From an uncultured Prevotellaceae bacterium (GTDB taxonomy: Bacteria > Bacteroidota > Bacteroidia > Bacteroidales > Bacteroidaceae): a stretch of 41,756 bases of DNA. The notes beneath the pieces were generated by a model. It searched no databases and had not been told where the DNA came from. It worked only from the letters and a program-made list of their open reading frames with translations. How positions within the stretch are numbered: the first letter of the stretch is position 1; each line of letters opens with the position of its first letter. Below are positions 40,649 through 41,756 of the stretch, piece after piece. The translations under genes and the position numbers were made by a program. The stretch spans positions 1 through 41,756 of the forward strand of contig CAMOTI010000094.1 in NCBI GenBank assembly GCA_946625675.1, written 5' to 3'.

Positions 40649-40978
40649 TTACGTTATGTTTTTCAGAATGTTCACCGTGTTGGCGATTTCGTTCCAGGCC
40701 TTGTCGAGCTCTACCAGGACCGCTGACCCGGTGTCGGTCAGTGCATAATATTTGCGTGGCGGTCCCTGCGTGCTCTCCTGCCATTCGTATTTCAGCAAGC
40801 CTCCGTTCTTCATGCGTGTAAGCAGTGGGTAGAGCGTGCCTTCCACCACGAGCAGGTCGGCGTCCTTCAGCTTGTTGATGATGTCGGAGGTGTAGGCTGG
40901 CTGATGTTTCAGCAGCAGGAGAATGCAATATTCCAACATTCCCTTCCGCATCTGTGATTTCGCGTTTTCTATGTTCAT
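40649..40978 (-). CDS. PadR family transcriptional repressor
   Basis: A 109-residue winged-helix regulator starting at the ATG at 40978 (MNIENAKSQMRKGMLEYCIL); an upstream TTG at 41008 is less likely. Seen: the PadR core KGMLEYCILLLLKHQPAYTS, DIINKLKDADLLVVEGTLYP (recognition helix) and RMKNGGLLKYEWQESTQGPP, then RKYYALTDTG in the wing (about residues 80-90), and a short C-terminal dimer helix. PadR proteins usually repress a neighbouring membrane or transporter gene; here the PspC-like gene 209 bp downstream is the obvious target. No promoter box is clear directly upstream, so it may be transcribed from beyond the M61 gene. Confidence 0.92.
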   Translation of the reverse strand: MNIENAKSQMRKGMLEYCILLLLKHQPAYTSDIINKLKDADLLVVEGTLYPLLTRMKNGGLLKYEWQESTQGPPRKYYALTDTGSAVLVELDKAWNEIANTVNILKNIT

Positions 40979-41039
40979 GTTCCGTTCGTTTTTATGGCGG
41001 TTTACCAATTATTCTGATTTGTTCGTCTTCCTTTTGTTT

Positions 41040-41756
41040 CTATCGAGCTTCCAGCCCCATGCTCCGACGTACTTTTTGGGCTTCTTTACTGCAGTTTTTC
41101 AGCCTGAAGAGCTGGTAGGAATCATGGTTGATCCCAAGTCCTGCTTTTGCCAAAATGCCGTCATAGTCAATGTCTACGGTCGTGTCAACATAGCGGCGGA
41201 TGTCATCCAGCTGGCTGCCAGCTGTCTCTGCCACGCTCTGCCAAAATTCTTCCTCCGTGAATCCACGTTTCAGTTCCTTGAAATATCGCCAATAGAGCAA
41301 TCTCATCAGGTCGTCCAAGCTCTTTTGGCAATTGGTTCTGCTTCGGATTTCTATGTCCATCAGAAGTCCGATAATGGGGCCTTTGTCGTAATAGGAGATA
41401 CGCACGTCCTTGCCGTTTTTAGATCGGTTGAAGAAGTTCAGCCATATGTCGTAACTGCTCTGACGGAGGCTCATGTGCTTGTGACCTTCCTTTCCTTCAA
41501 TCGTCTCGATGTAGCTGGATAGGTCTTTCAACAGGTATTCGCTGTCGCAGATGCCAGCACTCATCATCAGTCGAGTCTCGTAGTAGACGGTGAATCCTTC
41601 GCTGACCCACAGCAGGGGTGTGAACACCTCGCGGTCGTAGTCGAACGGTCCCAGTTCAATCGGTCGGATGCTCTTCACGTTGTAGAGATGAAAATATTCG
41701 TGTGTCACGAAACTCATATACCGAAGGTAGTGATCGTGGCTGGTGAATCGGAATGT
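41040..41756 (-). CDS. M61-family metallopeptidase, C-terminal part (runs off the window end)
   Basis: The C-terminal 238 residues of an M61 (glycyl aminopeptidase-like) peptidase; the frame stays open to the last base, so the N-terminus lies outside. The first visible residues are TFRFTSHDHYLRYMSFVTHE, leading into the zinc motif HEYFH (HExxH) and NVKSIRP; the third zinc ligand is the Glu of PLLWVSEGFTVYYE, 30-35 residues later. The tail (DDIRRYVDTTVDIDYDGILA ... AGLGINHDSYQLF) fits the family, although the PDZ domain seen in many members is absent or reduced. An internal ATG at 41717 is not the real start because the preceding codons continue the conserved motif. It lies 61 bp before padR. 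Confidence 0.88.
   Translation of the reverse strand, partial: TFRFTSHDHYLRYMSFVTHEYFHLYNVKSIRPIELGPFDYDREVFTPLLWVSEGFTVYYETRLMMSAGICDSEYLLKDLSSYIETIEGKEGHKHMSLRQSSYDIWLNFFNRSKNGKDVRISYYDKGPIIGLLMDIEIRSRTNCQKSLDDLMRLLYWRYFKELKRGFTEEEFWQSVAETAGSQLDDIRRYVDTTVDIDYDGILAKAGLGINHDSYQLFRLKNCSKEAQKVRRSMGLEAR

Noticed and set aside
1..41756. tRNA, rRNA, insertion sequence, defence island or prophage
   Set aside because: I found no tRNA-like cloverleaf, rRNA-like stretch, transposase, integrase or phage structural gene by reading; a dedicated tRNA/Rfam scan would be decisive.

Overview
The window looks like a chromosomal segment of a Prevotella-like member of the Bacteroidales (phylum Bacteroidota). 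Four things support this. Promoters fit the Bacteroidota primary-sigma pattern (-33 TTTG, 19-20 bp spacer, -7 TAnnTTTG), often a short distance upstream of the chosen start codons, with no consistent Shine-Dalgarno sequences. Several genes are lineage-typical: DUF3822 next to rsmD, a fused NfnA/NfnB-type protein, a separate AICAR transformylase without an IMP cyclohydrolase domain, DUF5715, a PspC/PadR pair, and AAA-ATPase-like/PD-(D/E)XK proteins. There are large outer-membrane beta-barrel proteins with TonB-type plugs. The protein sequences also read as Prevotellaceae. I see no rRNA, tRNA, CRISPR array, integrase, transposase or prophage module.

Layout. 1-1850: promoter, heptamer repeats and an AAA-ATPase/nuclease-like gene, ending at a GTAGAGACGC-type palindrome. 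1856-9983: carbohydrate-linked block with a fused GH43-discoidin-GH78 enzyme, a DUF5715 lipoprotein, a divergent WYL-domain regulator and a GH3 lipoprotein, closed by a 22-bp perfect inverted repeat. 10056-14263: minus-strand genes (macro-like protein, inositol-monophosphatase family, rsmD, DUF3822, membrane-anchored unknown). 14417-16719: RecD-like helicase and a leaderless BspA-type LRR protein. 16862-22288: alaS, with three family-2 glycosyltransferases running divergently. 22292-25306: a TonB-type barrel with an Arg/Gly-rich tail. 25817-31689: ispF, then on the minus strand the AICAR transformylase, a small basic protein, serS and the Nfn-like fusion, probably one transcription unit. 31857-34994: a clostripain-type lipoprotein and two unknown genes, one with a poly-Asp tail. 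35478-38513: an ECF sigma factor convergent with a second TonB-type barrel. 38700-41756: PspC-like membrane protein, PadR repressor and a truncated M61 peptidase.

Most of the window is housekeeping and cell-envelope metabolism. I did not find a clear defence system or mobile island. The most distinctive unexplained signal lies between the genes: at least four sequence-unrelated families of imperfect tandem HEPTAMERS (CACTNTT, AACTGAA, TTTAGAG, TAAATCG) occur in about ten intergenic spots, several of them immediately next to start or stop codons, with 18-22 nt stretches identical between copies thousands of bases apart. Other points worth checking are the GH43-GH78 fusion, the RGG-tailed barrel, a stem-loop placed at the predicted 5' end of one mRNA, and a GC/G-run block between padR and pspC.
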